The notes under the pieces: generated by a model
What the model saw: only the letters and a program-made list of their open reading frames with translations
What the model was told of the DNA's origin: nothing
The model's database searches: none
Part shown: positions 1 to 10,920 of the stretch, one piece after another
Numbering within the stretch: the first letter of the stretch is position 1
Layout: each line of letters opens with the position of its first letter
Assembly (NCBI RefSeq): GCF_964355755.1
Contig: NC_092671.1
Location: 19,616,001 to 19,680,000 of the forward strand
From: Antedon mediterranea
Taxonomy: Eukaryota; Echinodermata; Crinoidea; Comatulida; Antedonidae
Length of the DNA: 64,000 nucleotides
Direction of reading: 5' to 3'
Position numbers and translations under genes: made by a program

Positions 1-1480
1 TTAAATTGATTTTTCTAGTTGATTACTGAGGGATGGCAATGTGTGAAACCTTCAAGATGTGGGGAAGGTTTAGAAAATTGAACTACTTCAACTGGTTTAA
101 CTCAATAGGTATACTTCAAGAGTTTGGATGTACTATATACAGCAAAATAGAATGTGCCAGCTTGCACTAAAACACATGTTGCAGATCCAAGAAGCAGGAG
201 TCAAAATTTATTATTATGGATTACGGATTAATATGCGAAACAAAATATGACTTTCAATTGGTAATTAGTTGAAACAGATAAAAACATGTTTCCAACAATA
301 CCGCAGCCAGTCGAGTAAATGCTACAAACAAGACATTACACTCATTATTTAGTGGGATTGCACAATACAGACACTAAAAAAGATGTTTTTTATTTTTTTT
401 TAAATCAACTTTTAAATACACAAATTTAGTTGTAGGCATAATGTACAGTCACATCTATAAAAAAGCGTATTCTTTTCATAAAAAAACCAATGTGCATTGT
501 AATTTTACAAAAATTTGTGTCTTTTTTTCTTATTAAATAAACATTTGCATCTGCGTTATTGTAGTTTATCGATTAAAATGTCACCCGAATCTAGATACCT
601 ATTATAGGCTACTAAAAACGGTAAGTGTAACTGACTGGCACTTGACTTTTTAGGCCAGTTAATCTGATTCGGTCAGTCTTCCTGGACATATTTTACTCTG
701 GAAAGGGTAAGTTTAATGGAGTAAACATACGCACTGAAATGTTTCAGTTAGTTTGATTGGATTAAGTCCAGTGCGAATGAGGCTTAAGTATGTATTGAAT
801 AGATTCTTGTTGTGTCTACTATTCTTTCCAAAGTATCTTCACTGGAAATGGGCTAATAAAAAAATAAACATAAGAAGATCATTTTGCAATATCATCACCA
901 ACAAGTCTACTAAAATTACGACTTGCACAGTGCTGTTTAAGTGACAGTTGGTCTATGGTGTCTACTAGTCTAATAATTATTGTTGATTCATGATATCATT
1001 GGTGTAAAAAGATGGCTTGAATTCACAAATGGAACTCAACTGGAACCATTGCAACTATTGCCTTGTTCACTTTTAAGACAGTCCTGTATGTGGTATGCAG
1101 GACTGGTTCATGGGCACAAGTCTCCCTATTTCAGTGTATTCATCATTCTAAAATAATCCCTTGCCAATTGCAATTATTTCACTTCTATTTTGATAAAGTT
1201 TTTGAAGACCTGCACATGATACCCCTGAGCTACAAGAATTTCTGGAATTCAACATATGCAGGCACAAGTCTATAATATTAAAATAGAAACAAAAGTTGAA
1301 TTTTAGCATTTAATATTATGGAATTATAATGTAAATTATTACAAGGCCCTTATTCCTAGTGACAAGTATTTTAAATTTAAATTATTTTAAATAATTATTT
1401 CTTAATCTATCGCACAAATAATTTAATAATTAATTTATGATGATTTCTTTTATTCCTGTCCACCCAGGCAGCACTTGCCA
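1..1480. other. AT-rich non-coding stretch
   Basis: I see no convincing exon, RNA gene or repeat unit here. The short open frames are typical of AT-rich DNA and resemble nothing I know. Confidence 0.5.
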
Positions 1481-1495
1481 GCTCTTATACTATGA

Positions 1496-1627
1496 CTGCT
1501 AACTTTTCTGGCTGTTTTACTTATCATTTTGATTTAGCTTTTCGCTTTTTTTTTTGTATCTCCATTGAGATCCAGCCACTGATACCCACAGCATTGTCAT
1601 TTTTTCAGTAATTTGCCTTCGGATTTA
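1496..1627 (+). repeat. Dispersed repeat, copy 1 of 3
   Basis: This segment runs from ctgctaacttttctggctg to tttgccttcggattta and includes the phrase gagatccagccactgat. The same string of blocks recurs at 4383-4516 and 10755-10920 in the same orientation. It looks like the non-coding end of a retroelement, possibly Penelope-like; that assignment is inference. This copy lacks the hammerhead-like head seen in copy 3. Confidence 0.8.
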
Positions 1628-2011
1628 AATTTGATGACTACAATATATTATCATATCCCAACACTTTTCGCAGTATTATTTGTATATTTTTGTTGTATAT
1701 TTTCTTTGCTACTAGAGTTTCAAAGTAAAATGTTATTTGAAGTTTTTATGGTATATTAAACAAATACAGTAACTATAAAACCAAGATATTGAGATAAGAC
1801 AGAATTTTAAATAAAAGCTTGAATAAACATAAACAATAAACAAATAAGATACAGTATGGAACATACAATAGGTTATTGTTTATAAAGAATTTTAGATATA
1901 CTGCATTCAAATTGTTCAACAGCGCTTTTGTGGCCATACAGTTGTCAAATTTCAAATGTACTTGCAGTTCATAACAAAATTAACAAATAAACTATCTATA
2001 TTTTGTTTATT

Positions 2012-2392
2012 GGTCTGTTTCTGCTGCATAGCGCCAAATAAACTGTTTTTGTCAACAAAAAGTTAAATATTATTTTTATATCAACTGCATTTCTGCAGAA
2101 CTAAAATCATTAGCAATCGTTAGCACTCTTGCGCCTTGAGCACTTTGTTGATATGTGCGCTCTATATATCTTATTATTATTACCCAAAATGCAATGGGCT
2201 TTGACGGTCAATTCAATTGTTATTCAAGTGACTGTCAATCAAATAACCGTTTGTGTTACCACCATAAGTGGTTAAATGACATTATAAAACAGAATCGATT
2301 GGGAGTTTTTAACTGTTATTTTCAGGTTGCAATTTAACCGGTTATTGTATTCACACGGTAATAACCAGTTTTTTTTAAGCAGAAACAAGACA
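2012..2392 (+). mobile_element. MITE-like element with GTTTCTGCTG ends, copy A
   Basis: It starts ggtctgtttctgctgcatag and ends aagcagaaacaagac, which are inverted matches of each other. The interior shares blocks such as attacccaaaatgcaat, ctgtcaatcaaataaccg and tgtgtta with copies at 27653-27955 and 28850-29105. No coding frame is present, so it is probably a non-autonomous DNA transposon of unknown superfamily. Confidence 0.65.
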
Positions 2393-2396
2393 AAAT

Positions 2397-2521
2397 GCTC
2401 TGTCTACACTACCAAACTTTACTTGAAAATGTGATTGGCCCGTATATGGAAACGATGTCATACCACTACAATATGTGGGCACTCTTTTTTGTCAAACTAG
2501 TTTGATAGTGTAGACAGAGCT
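2397..2521. mobile_element. Small TIR element (GCTCTGTCTACACTA family), copy 1
   Basis: It has inverted ends gctctgtctacactaccaaac and its complement tagtttgatagtgtagacagagc, about 22 bp each, around a non-coding 80-bp core. A second copy lies at 36542-36713 with the same ends and similar core blocks. It sits directly beside another MITE that ends at 2392. I see no clear target-site duplication. Confidence 0.8.
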
Positions 2522-3523
2522 TAAGATGCACTGAACTGCCCTGGTTCTAGATTAAATTGACTTGTACCGTAGTTGTACTCTACAGTATTGCTGAAGCTGT
2601 CTTTACCCATTTTGTTTCAAATTTATCTAAAAAGTTGTTATTAATTAAAAGTTATTTAAGGAATGCATGAAAACAAATATAAAAATGGTCAGTAAAATCT
2701 TGTTTAAATAATAATTGTAGTCTTTACAAGCCTTGTTTGAGTATGAGTTTTTACAATGTGTGAACACAGAAAACCATGGGGATTAGCAGTATTTACCAGG
2801 GTTTTTCTTTTTAGAAACTGGTTTCGGCAGTCGTTTATAAATAAAGATCGGGTTGCAGCTCAAATTTTACTCCAATAAACATAATACCACAATGCAGTTC
2901 GTTAGGCGGAAGTGCGATTGGATCAAGGTCAGGTTTACTTTTTTCGCATAGCGCGATCCCAAGAATTGCATCCAATTCGTCATCAAAGGGGAAGGTAATC
3001 ATGTCATTACCTTACAATTACATGCTATTGTTTGTGGTCCTTGGTTAAAGTATAGGTATGTTGCACCCTTTTAAATTTTCTCATCACCAGCCTGAAAGCT
3101 GAAAGAAACTGTGGACTACGATATCGCTTATCATCTATTTCATGTTCTTCCTATACTAATGTAATTTTTTTGCATACGGTAAATAACTCATCGAAATAAG
3201 TTTAGAGTAGTTTCCATTGGCTCAAATTCACATAGCAGATGGTTGGCATATAGTTTGAATAACTGATCTCATATCTGCTTTGTAACATTATATTGGTAAA
3301 AGAAAAGCTTAATTTTTTAAACAAAGACAACACAAAGAAAATATTGACCAAAAGCTAAAGGGCCTAGAGCACAAGAAAGACAAAACCTTTTTCATTTGAA
3401 CTTAATGCTAATAAAGAGAAAGAAACATTTCATTTATTTAATGTTTTATATGAAGATACCTATCGAGTAGATTTCCAAACATGATTGAATTCCCTTTTTT
3501 CACACATCTTATAATGTCGCCAA

Positions 3524-3739
3524 TAATAGCAGGCCTTGTCTTTTGAAAATTATAGGTGTGCTACAAATTGCACTCCTCAATACTGTACATTCAGGGATGC
3601 TGTAGATGTGCTGTTTGTATTTTGGTGCGTAGAAGTTTGCCAAATTTAAGGGGGTTGTAAATCGCACTCCTCAAGGGCAGGAGAGTGTTAGGCAAGTGAT
3701 CGCACTCGCTCGCCTTAAAAGACAAGGCTTGTAATAGCA
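3524..3739. mobile_element. 200-bp MITE with 8-bp target-site duplication (hAT-type)
   Basis: The element occupies 3532-3731. Its ends are ggccttgtcttttgaa and, inverted, caagccttgtcttttaa. The 8-bp word taatagca flanks it directly at 3524-3531 and 3732-3739, which is the duplication length made by hAT-family transposases. The interior repeats the phrase cgcactcctcaa and is richer in GC than its surroundings. It has no coding capacity. Confidence 0.8.
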
Positions 3740-4310
3740 TTATTTACTCTATGTCTACATTATGTAGAAAATTAACATTGACAAAATAATCAACAAACTC
3801 AAATCAAAATGAAAAATTATGGTACAGTAATACTAGGTAAGAACTAATAGCCTGTGGCTATATTCAGACATGCCTTTAATAAAATGAGACTTATTAAAAC
3901 CACAGAATTCAATTCAGTTTTCATCAATGTAAAATATCTAGAAATGCTAACAACCCCTAGCGTGACGGAGAAACATTTCAAGTTATCTTAACATTGGAAG
4001 CAATTGTACTTTGGTCTGTTTAATGAAGTGAAAGAGATGCATGGCATGGTACATGCTGAGCTAGGTTTCAACTTTTTAATACTTCTGTCACCGTTAAATT
4101 TCAACTAAGTATACACATACTGTGGATCAAATAAGGTTAATAGCTTTAGCCAAAAATAACATATTTCTGTCATTTTAATATTGCTTAATACCACTATCAA
4201 TCCTTTAAAAGGAAATTACAAAAGTCTTGCAAAAAAGTATTCTATTTTTATGTGCTTTTTAAAATAATAAAAAGATATTTTAATCCAAATTGTATTTACT
4301 GTATACTTTA

Positions 4311-4327
4311 ATATATATATATATACT
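4311..4327. repeat. (TA)n microsatellite
   Basis: A short TA run lies about 60 bp before copy 2 of the dispersed repeat. Copy 3 is also preceded by a TA run. Confidence 0.9.
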
Positions 4328-4382
4328 GCACATTTTATTGAGACTCATTTATAAAAAAGATACAATCATGTTTAGCTCAATG

Positions 4383-4516
4383 TTTTCTGGCTGTTTTACT
4401 TTTAATATCGTTTTGAATTTGCTTTTTGCTTACATTATTTATATATCTCTATTGAGATCCAGCCACTGACTAACCCTGCAGCACTTTTTTTCTTCAGTAA
4501 TTTGCCTTTGGATTTA
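4383..4516 (+). repeat. Dispersed repeat, copy 2 of 3
   Basis: It shares ttttctggctgttttact, tctattgagatccagccactga and cttcagtaatttgcctttggattta with the copies at 1496 and 10755. It is more diverged than copy 1. Confidence 0.75.
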
Positions 4517-4854
4517 TGTACTGTATGATATTTATCAAGACAAACAACAAAGAATGTCATAGTTTTGTATTTTAGATAATTATTTATTATTATATCAATC
4601 AATGTGCAAAACTTCTCTGATTTCTCCACTATTGTAATTATCACAAGCAACTTATAGTCAAAACGGTTGAATTACATAGTGGGAATAAGCCAAAGCCTAC
4701 TTCACTCACTCTAATACTATATTTAACTATAAAGTGTTCATCTAAAGCATTGTTGATGTTTAATTGATACCAAATAATAATAACTCTATGTTCACACTTT
4801 GTACATAATTGTATTCTAGCCATATTGCTTATATCCTTGAGCAGCACACTTTAT

Positions 4855-4904
4855 CTACGTGTCTCTCTCCACCCACAACATGTACTTGGTAGGAGGTGGA
4901 TTAT
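4855..4904 (-). CDS. Candidate terminal exon, unidentified gene
   Basis: On the minus strand a strong acceptor (aaatttctttttag) is followed by a frame that starts with two leftover bases and reads NPPPTKYMLWVERDT before a TAG stop. The start phase matches the single base left by the candidate exon at 4989-5030. An overlapping plus-strand frame exists but has no supporting splice or start context. I do not recognise the protein. The evidence is splice quality and phase agreement only. Confidence 0.35.
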
Positions 4905-4988
4905 CTAAAAAGAAATTTGGAGTGTTAAAATTAGTTCCACTAGTTGTCAATGACAAAGTCACAATTACCTGTCATCTGATGAACATAC

Positions 4989-5030
4989 CTAATAACACCC
5001 ATGTGTATGCAGTAATGACAAGAGGAAGTT
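4989..5030 (-). CDS. Candidate 42-nt internal exon, unidentified gene
   Basis: The acceptor tttttctttgatgtttag and the donor G|GTATGT bound 42 nt encoding LPLVITAYTWVLL, a hydrophobic stretch that could be a membrane segment or a buried strand. Both junctions are phase 1, compatible with the flanking candidates at 6100-6174 and 4855-4904. Homology is unknown. Confidence 0.35.
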   Translation of the reverse strand, partial: NFLLSLLHTHGCY

Positions 5031-5321
5031 CTAAACATCAAAGAAAAATATGATTGGGAAGAATAGTTTCATGGAATTTAATGGGATAGTCAGGCTTTCA
5101 TAAAAACATTCTACCTTTTCAATACTCTGTTCTTCTCAGATACAGTACTGTAAACTATATTTAAGCAAAAAAAACAATAACAAAATCAACATTTACATTT
5201 TTACGATTTATTAACAAAGTGTATTTACTAGAAATTTTCGCGATTTGCCAGAAAACTCATTATGTAAATTTTGCGATGCACCTGTGACGTCACAGCAATT
5301 TAAATCTATTTTGAAGTAAAC

Positions 5322-5345
5322 TGTTTATTTGGCGCTATGTATGTT
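5322..5345 (-). repeat. Fragment of the GTTTCTGCTG/CATAGCGCC MITE
   Basis: aaactgtttatttggcgctatg is the complement of the catagcgccaaataaactg block found at 2028 and, slightly changed, at 27670. It is a short relic in the opposite orientation. Confidence 0.45.
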
Positions 5346-6099
5346 CACAGATTATTTTTTGGGGTTTATACTTTATTAAAAATAAAATATTTCCATTAAT
5401 TAATTATAACACACACACACAAATATGGCAAAAACAACCATAAATTTGAACTGAATTCAGTTGTTAATTAATAGAAAGTATTACATGTTACACTGTTGGA
5501 ATTGGTTTGAATTAAATGCTACCTAATAAATCGCTCACAATTTAATGCACAACACTTGCTCATGTAAAAGTTCTGAATTACCTTTAAAATACATTTACTG
5601 TAGTAGTGCCATTTAATAAAGACATTAAATACACATTATCACCTGTGTGTATTCTTGCTCATCTGAACTTTCAACACATAAACTTTAAAGTGCTTTGCTT
5701 GAAACATAATCATATTTTCACATGAGAGAATGTTGTCTATTGTTGCATTTGAGTTCAGTGCATCAGGTAGGGTTCATGTTTGCCAAACATAAACTTTTAT
5801 ACAGCAGAATACTAAAGATTTCAATTTTGCGGTTAACGATGGTATTAATATTGCCATTAATAATTTCAATATGGCAAATATTTTGTCTATGTTCAATGAT
5901 CAAAATGGTTTATACACTCCACATATATGATATGCATAGTGATCCCGGGAGTGATCCTGCTCTCCACAGTTTATCCATTCATAGAACCATGATGAAGGAA
6001 GTATGTAGAATGGTCCCAAGACATGACTATTACTGTACTTCGGATTTAGTTGGTAGAAGATTAAAACATTTGTTAGAAATAGAGTAACTGTATACATAC

Positions 6100-6174
6100 C
6101 CATAGGCCCAAGTGGAATTATGTGACGTAATGCCTGAATGATCATAATATCAAAACGGTACTGGGTATGATAAA
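6100..6174 (-). CDS. Candidate 75-nt internal exon, unidentified gene
   Basis: Minus strand: acceptor acatttatag, then two leftover bases, then a frame containing YHTQYRFDIMIIQ and ALRHIIPLGPM, then donor G|GTATGT. Both ends are phase 1. Spliced to the next two candidates it gives a continuous frame to a stop at 4855. The residue mix looks protein-like. I do not recognise the family. An unspliced frame also continues through the donor to about 5900, so the splice is not proven. Confidence 0.4.
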
Positions 6175-6420
6175 CTATAAATGTTCCTGCTCTCCACAGT
6201 TAATTTTAGTGAAAAAAACTCGCTTTATAGAGTATACCACTTTAACCACCAAAGCCAAGCCTAAATTTAATCAGTACCTTTTTTACATAATGTCCTATGT
6301 TAAAGGTAAATTTACCTATACAAACTTGTTTCAATATGAATCAAACAAAACCAGCGGTTTACCTACAGTATTCAATATGCGGCATTTGGCTGAAATTGGC
6401 TTAAAACACATTCAGAACTG

Positions 6421-9400
6421 AGCGAGTAGCTATCTTGGGGTTTATGAGGTTAGTTTTGGGTTAGCACTATCATCATTTTAGTATAAGTGTTACTCATAAA
6501 GAAAGATTTTACTATAATTAAAGACATAATGATTGAGAATATAACAGTCACAAATTCTTACTAAAGTTTTTAATAGTTCTATGTATATATAAAATCTAAG
6601 CAATTATGAAGCGCTGTCAAATTGCATTTAAATCTGATTGTTTACTAGTGCTTTCTTGCTTACAACCCTGTTAATGGCAACATCATGTATTTTTATGTGA
6701 ATTTATGGGATACTATGAACATGACACCTAGTATTCTGCACAACGATAATCAACTTATGACGTGTACATTTTCCATAATTAGAATGGTTGTTCCATATTA
6801 TAGTATGCACAATTTGAAACAGAATGTGGAGATAATTTACTAATGTTGTTCATCAAAGAGCAATGGTATCTGGCCAATGGCAGAGCTGTGTAGTATTCAA
6901 ATATTACTGTTGATGTTTTTCCATTGCAGTTTAAGCTACACAATTGCCTTAAAATATGTAAATGAAAATCATCTATTGTTGTAATTAAAATTTAGCATAG
7001 TATAAAACCTTATACAGGAAAGACAAAATAAGACAACGGTACTTTAGGTGTAGCAATGGTTGCACTCTTGCTGTCATCCTCATGTAGCATGAAGTATAAT
7101 TTTAAACCATGTCAAAGTTTAAATTCCCTTGTTGAATATACACATTTTGCATGCACACTAGTCAACATAAAAACTTTATAAACCGTAAATGATGACGATT
7201 ATAATCATTTAACTCATACATTATTATGCACAGCCATCATTTATTAATAACATAATAGACCTTCATGAAATTTCCCTTAAAAAATGACAAAAAACACACA
7301 CAACTCAACAGATCCTGGCATAGGCCTACAGTAATGCCAAATTGAAAACATCTGGTATCCAGAATGATTTGGGGATTTTCTAATTTAATTCCAATCTGGG
7401 TTGGAGTTAATTATGTTCTCTAAAGTGGGTTTAGCCTGCTAACTTACTAATCATATTGGACTGAATCTAATGGTTGATGACACAAACCTTTTTCAATTCT
7501 AATCCAATTTACAGCTTCTACTCAATTTCTAATACTTTGTTTAAATATCAGCAATTTCATAATTTTCATATTTCATAATAATAGTATTCATAACAATGTT
7601 ATTAGCTTTCGTTCCACATCTCTTCCTCATAATTTGTACAGATGAATGAATCAGAAAATGTTTTCAAGTAATTGAAATTGAAATAACAAGTGAACCGTAT
7701 ATAAAAGAACAAAAAGGTTTAAAGAGAAATTCTACTTGTAATAATTTACTATAGTGAAGTATGTATTTAAATTGCCATAGTGTATGGAGGATGTAAATCA
7801 AAGATTATTATGAGAGATATCATGATATCTAGCAAGAAATCTGCATTACAAGCTTTTACTTACGATATACCAGATGATCAAAATATTGCAAAGAACAATG
7901 GTATATTATATTTAAAATTTTTTAAATATTAATAAAACAATATATTATAAAATTATTTTATTGTGTTTTATTTAAAAAATCCATATGGTCTTCCCTAGTA
8001 TGTGAATTATAATGTTAGTTTATCGTAATAGCCCTCGAGACGGATGGTACACTGATTTTAATATAGCATAAATTATCATAATTTGTATTTCATATTTTAT
8101 TTCATGGATGGAGTCCAAACAAAACATACAAAAATTGTAAGAGTATGGGGTGTGTGAACTTGTTTTTGAAACAAGTCAATAGGGACTTTGCAAAACACGA
8201 CTGTTAGGGGAGGACGACGAAGATCCTGTGTGCGCTAGAGTGTAAAATCATAAACAGTCGACATAGCGGTTTTATTAGTTACTTACCCTGCGCAAAGACG
8301 ACGAGTGGCAGTATCTCTCTTTGATCCCTACCCTGTCTCGTGGCACGGGGCCCTACTAAATCGCTTGACTTTGGCGATACAGCATAGGCCTAGCCTTCCT
8401 AGCTTTCATTAAACAAATAAATTAAAAGTTCCAATACTATTTAGAGTTTTGAAAATTAAAAAAAAGTGTAATTTGAACTGTATATTTAAGGTTATACATT
8501 ATTTCTAGTCGTTCTCCGTAAATAGGAAAATGGCAATTTTATCGTTTTTAAAAAGTTAAAGAAGACAGAAATTCACGCTAAGCTTCGTCCATTTTGTTAA
8601 AGCTCCACCGTCCTGTGACTTCTCGTCATGTTTCGTAAAGTCCCTAATACTAATAACAAGCAGAAGCTACAACATCGCCAAAGATAACAAATTCTAATTC
8701 GGGCAAGGAAGGAATAACTTGTCCCCATTTTGGGGGATCGAAAGGCAGGTTGGGTAAAAAAGATGAATTTTAACACGATCACCTAAGATGTACAGTTAGT
8801 ACAGTTTCCAGAAGAAATGGGTTACTAAAAAATACGGTATAAAATTTATACCGTATTTTATACCGTATTGAGGAGATGCAGCAGAAACAGGCCCTCATAC
8901 AGTAATTTAATATCATCTAAATACTACATACGGTAGTCCCTTATGTCATAACTGAAGATTATGAATGAAAAAAAAATATATCTTTAATTTTTAAACCAAA
9001 TTAGCAATACTATATGACATGACGATAACTACATTATAATCCATTACAACTAAAACTGTATAACAATTAACATACTTGAAATAAAGGATGACAAATTTGA
9101 CTATAAAACTGTAATGCATTTATACAGTGCCCACTTGCCTTGTTATACAGTACACAGAAAAAACCACAGATATATTTGTATTCAAAATGTACAATTCTTC
9201 TAAAATCCTTGACATATTTCACTTTAGTTTACCAAACAATGGTTTAAAACCCAGAGGTGTGCCATCTATTATCCATGTTAAGACCAAACTCCTACATACT
9301 GCATTTGATTTTGTAAATATTCACTCAGTTGACCAAAAGGGGTTATCCCACACTACTAATCCTAAAATAGTACGGAAAACCTTTCATTACTGTGAATATG

Positions 9401-10250
9401 AACCAAATAATCAGCTATATACACTTTAGTACTCCAGCCTTAAAACCTATCCGTCTGGGATACAGGTTAAAGACCCATTCCCTACAATTTTTTTACGTTG
9501 TTAAAGTCAATAATGGATACAGTAATACTATATCACTTGTTTTATGGTAAATTATGAGAAAAAGAGAGAAACAATACTACTACTACTGTAAGTAGCTCAT
9601 GTCGAATGTCATCTCTTATGGACATTTTGTAGGCCTAGCTAGAAAACAGGAGTAACATACGGCCATCGCATGCTAGCTATAGGCCTAGCCTGACGTTGTC
9701 TAGTTAATTTAATTGTCTTTCTGTTTTTAGCAGAATCTGTTATATCTGTTAATACAGATCAGGGAAAATCCAGTATTTTCGCTGAAAATGTTTCTGTTTT
9801 GGCCAATCATAATTGATCAAAAGTAGATGAATCACAGAAGAAATCCTAAATGACATTTGTTACATATTCTTCAAAAACAATAATTAAAGTGCGCGGTGTG
9901 ATCACATAATGTTCAGAATTGTTTCCTTTCTCTTTAATTAGTGGTACTACTCAACTCAAAATTTATTAAATGTGAATCGTGGGAATAAGATATTTAAAAT
10001 ATTTGTTGCTGTTCAAGCTTTATCAATTATACATAAATTTATCTTTATACTAATCTGGAATAATTCATACAATTGTGAGTTCATATATTTTAGGTTAAAA
10101 CCAGTCATGGAAAACCAACCTAAATCTAAAAAATACTAAACCTGGATTCATTGAAGGCTGGCAATTAAACCGTACAATAATCTTCACACACACAAACCAT
10201 GGAGGTATACACAAACTAAACTACAAGTTAACACCTATACTTTACTTATC
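6421..10250. other. Mostly non-coding stretch, possible introns
   Basis: This is AT-rich DNA with no convincing conserved exon. Isolated donor-like sites occur on the minus strand near 7860 and 8281, but their upstream frames are short or blocked. A patch richer in CpG at 8160-8400 could be an unannotated promoter or 5' exon. If the candidates at 12114-12204 and 6100-6174 belong to one gene, this is mainly its intronic DNA. Confidence 0.4.
8827..8866. repeat. Palindrome of TACGGTATAAA units
   Basis: aatacggtataaa and its exact complement tttataccgtatt are separated by one base, and a third half-unit follows (ttataccgtatt). It could form a hairpin or cruciform. Confidence 0.85.
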
Positions 10251-10263
10251 CAACAACCCTTAC

Positions 10264-10310
10264 CCACTCTCTTTCATAGGATCATTTAAATAATTTTTGA
10301 CAAGTTCTGT
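10264..10310 (-). CDS. Weak candidate exon (47 nt)
   Basis: Minus strand: acceptor gttaatatag and donor GG|GTAAGG enclose a frame reading TELVKNYLNDPMKES. The donor is good and the acceptor is weak. Its phases (0 to 2) do not join directly to the neighbouring candidates, so further exons would be needed. It may be chance. Confidence 0.2.
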
Positions 10311-10710
10311 CTATATTAACTGTAGCATTAATATCAGAATTTCAATTTCCGTAAGAGCTTTATGAAATTTGGGTTAGCAGTTGCATAATGAGTTGTCATT
10401 AGAACTCTTATCGTCACACTGTAGAAAGTCAATGCAATCATCACTACTTTGCAATTTGACATTCAATACGCAAAGTACTGATTAAATTTTACAATACATA
10501 AAATTCTTCAAGTATGCAGAAAATTGTGCTATTTTCTATATACTATGAATAAAAAAAATATGTATACAATTTAGCTTGACTTAAATAATCATAAATATGG
10601 AGATTGTTTGATTTAAATTTAATTTCCCTATCAGAATAACAGTTTTATATAAATAAATAACTTAGGCATTAGTTGACAAGTTGCCAATTCATAGAGTTCT
10701 TGTTCCATTA

Positions 10711-10738
10711 TGGATATATATATATATATATATATATA
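10711..10738. repeat. (TA)n microsatellite
   Basis: A run of about thirteen TA units lies just before copy 3 of the dispersed repeat. Confidence 0.95.
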
Positions 10739-10754
10739 CAGTATATAGTATTGC

Positions 10755-10920
10755 ACTGATGAAGGGCTAGTGTTGCCCGAAAGCTCTGCTAACTTTTCTG
10801 GCTGTTTACTTTATCGTTTTGATTTAGCTTTTTGCTTTTTATTTTTGTATCTCCATTGAGATCCAGCCACTGATACCCACAGCATTGTCATTTTTTTCAG
10901 TAATTTGCCTTTGGATTTAT
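10755..10920 (+). repeat. Dispersed repeat, copy 3 of 3, with hammerhead-like head
   Basis: This is the longest of three copies (others at 1496 and 4383). It begins with CTGATGA (10756-10762), then GGGC and GCCC that can pair around a 7-nt loop, then GAAA (10779-10782), a mini-stem GC/GC, and then the shared body. CTGATGA plus GAAA flanking a stem is the core of hammerhead ribozymes, known from Penelope-like elements. Here stem I does not pair and one extra A precedes stem II, so activity is doubtful. Confidence 0.7.

Noticed and set aside
4859-5053. Plus-strand 64-codon frame with an Ig-like look (VTITCHLMNIPNNTHVY).
   Set aside because: It lies antisense to two minus-strand exons that have splice signals and matching phases, and it has no splice or start support of its own.
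5722-6087. 121-codon plus-strand frame.
   Set aside because: No recognisable motif, it overlaps an open minus-strand frame, and the region is AT-rich. It is probably chance.
8281-8320. Resemblance to U6/U4 snRNA words (ccctgcgcaaagac, gtggcagtatc).
   Set aside because: Only short words match, the surrounding snRNA sequence and promoter elements are absent, and the order is wrong.
10365-10440. Minus-strand acceptor-like site near 10427 with an open frame (VTIRVLMTTHYATANPNF).
   Set aside because: It ends in a stop with no donor and no 3' gene context. Two frames look equally good, so it is probably chance.
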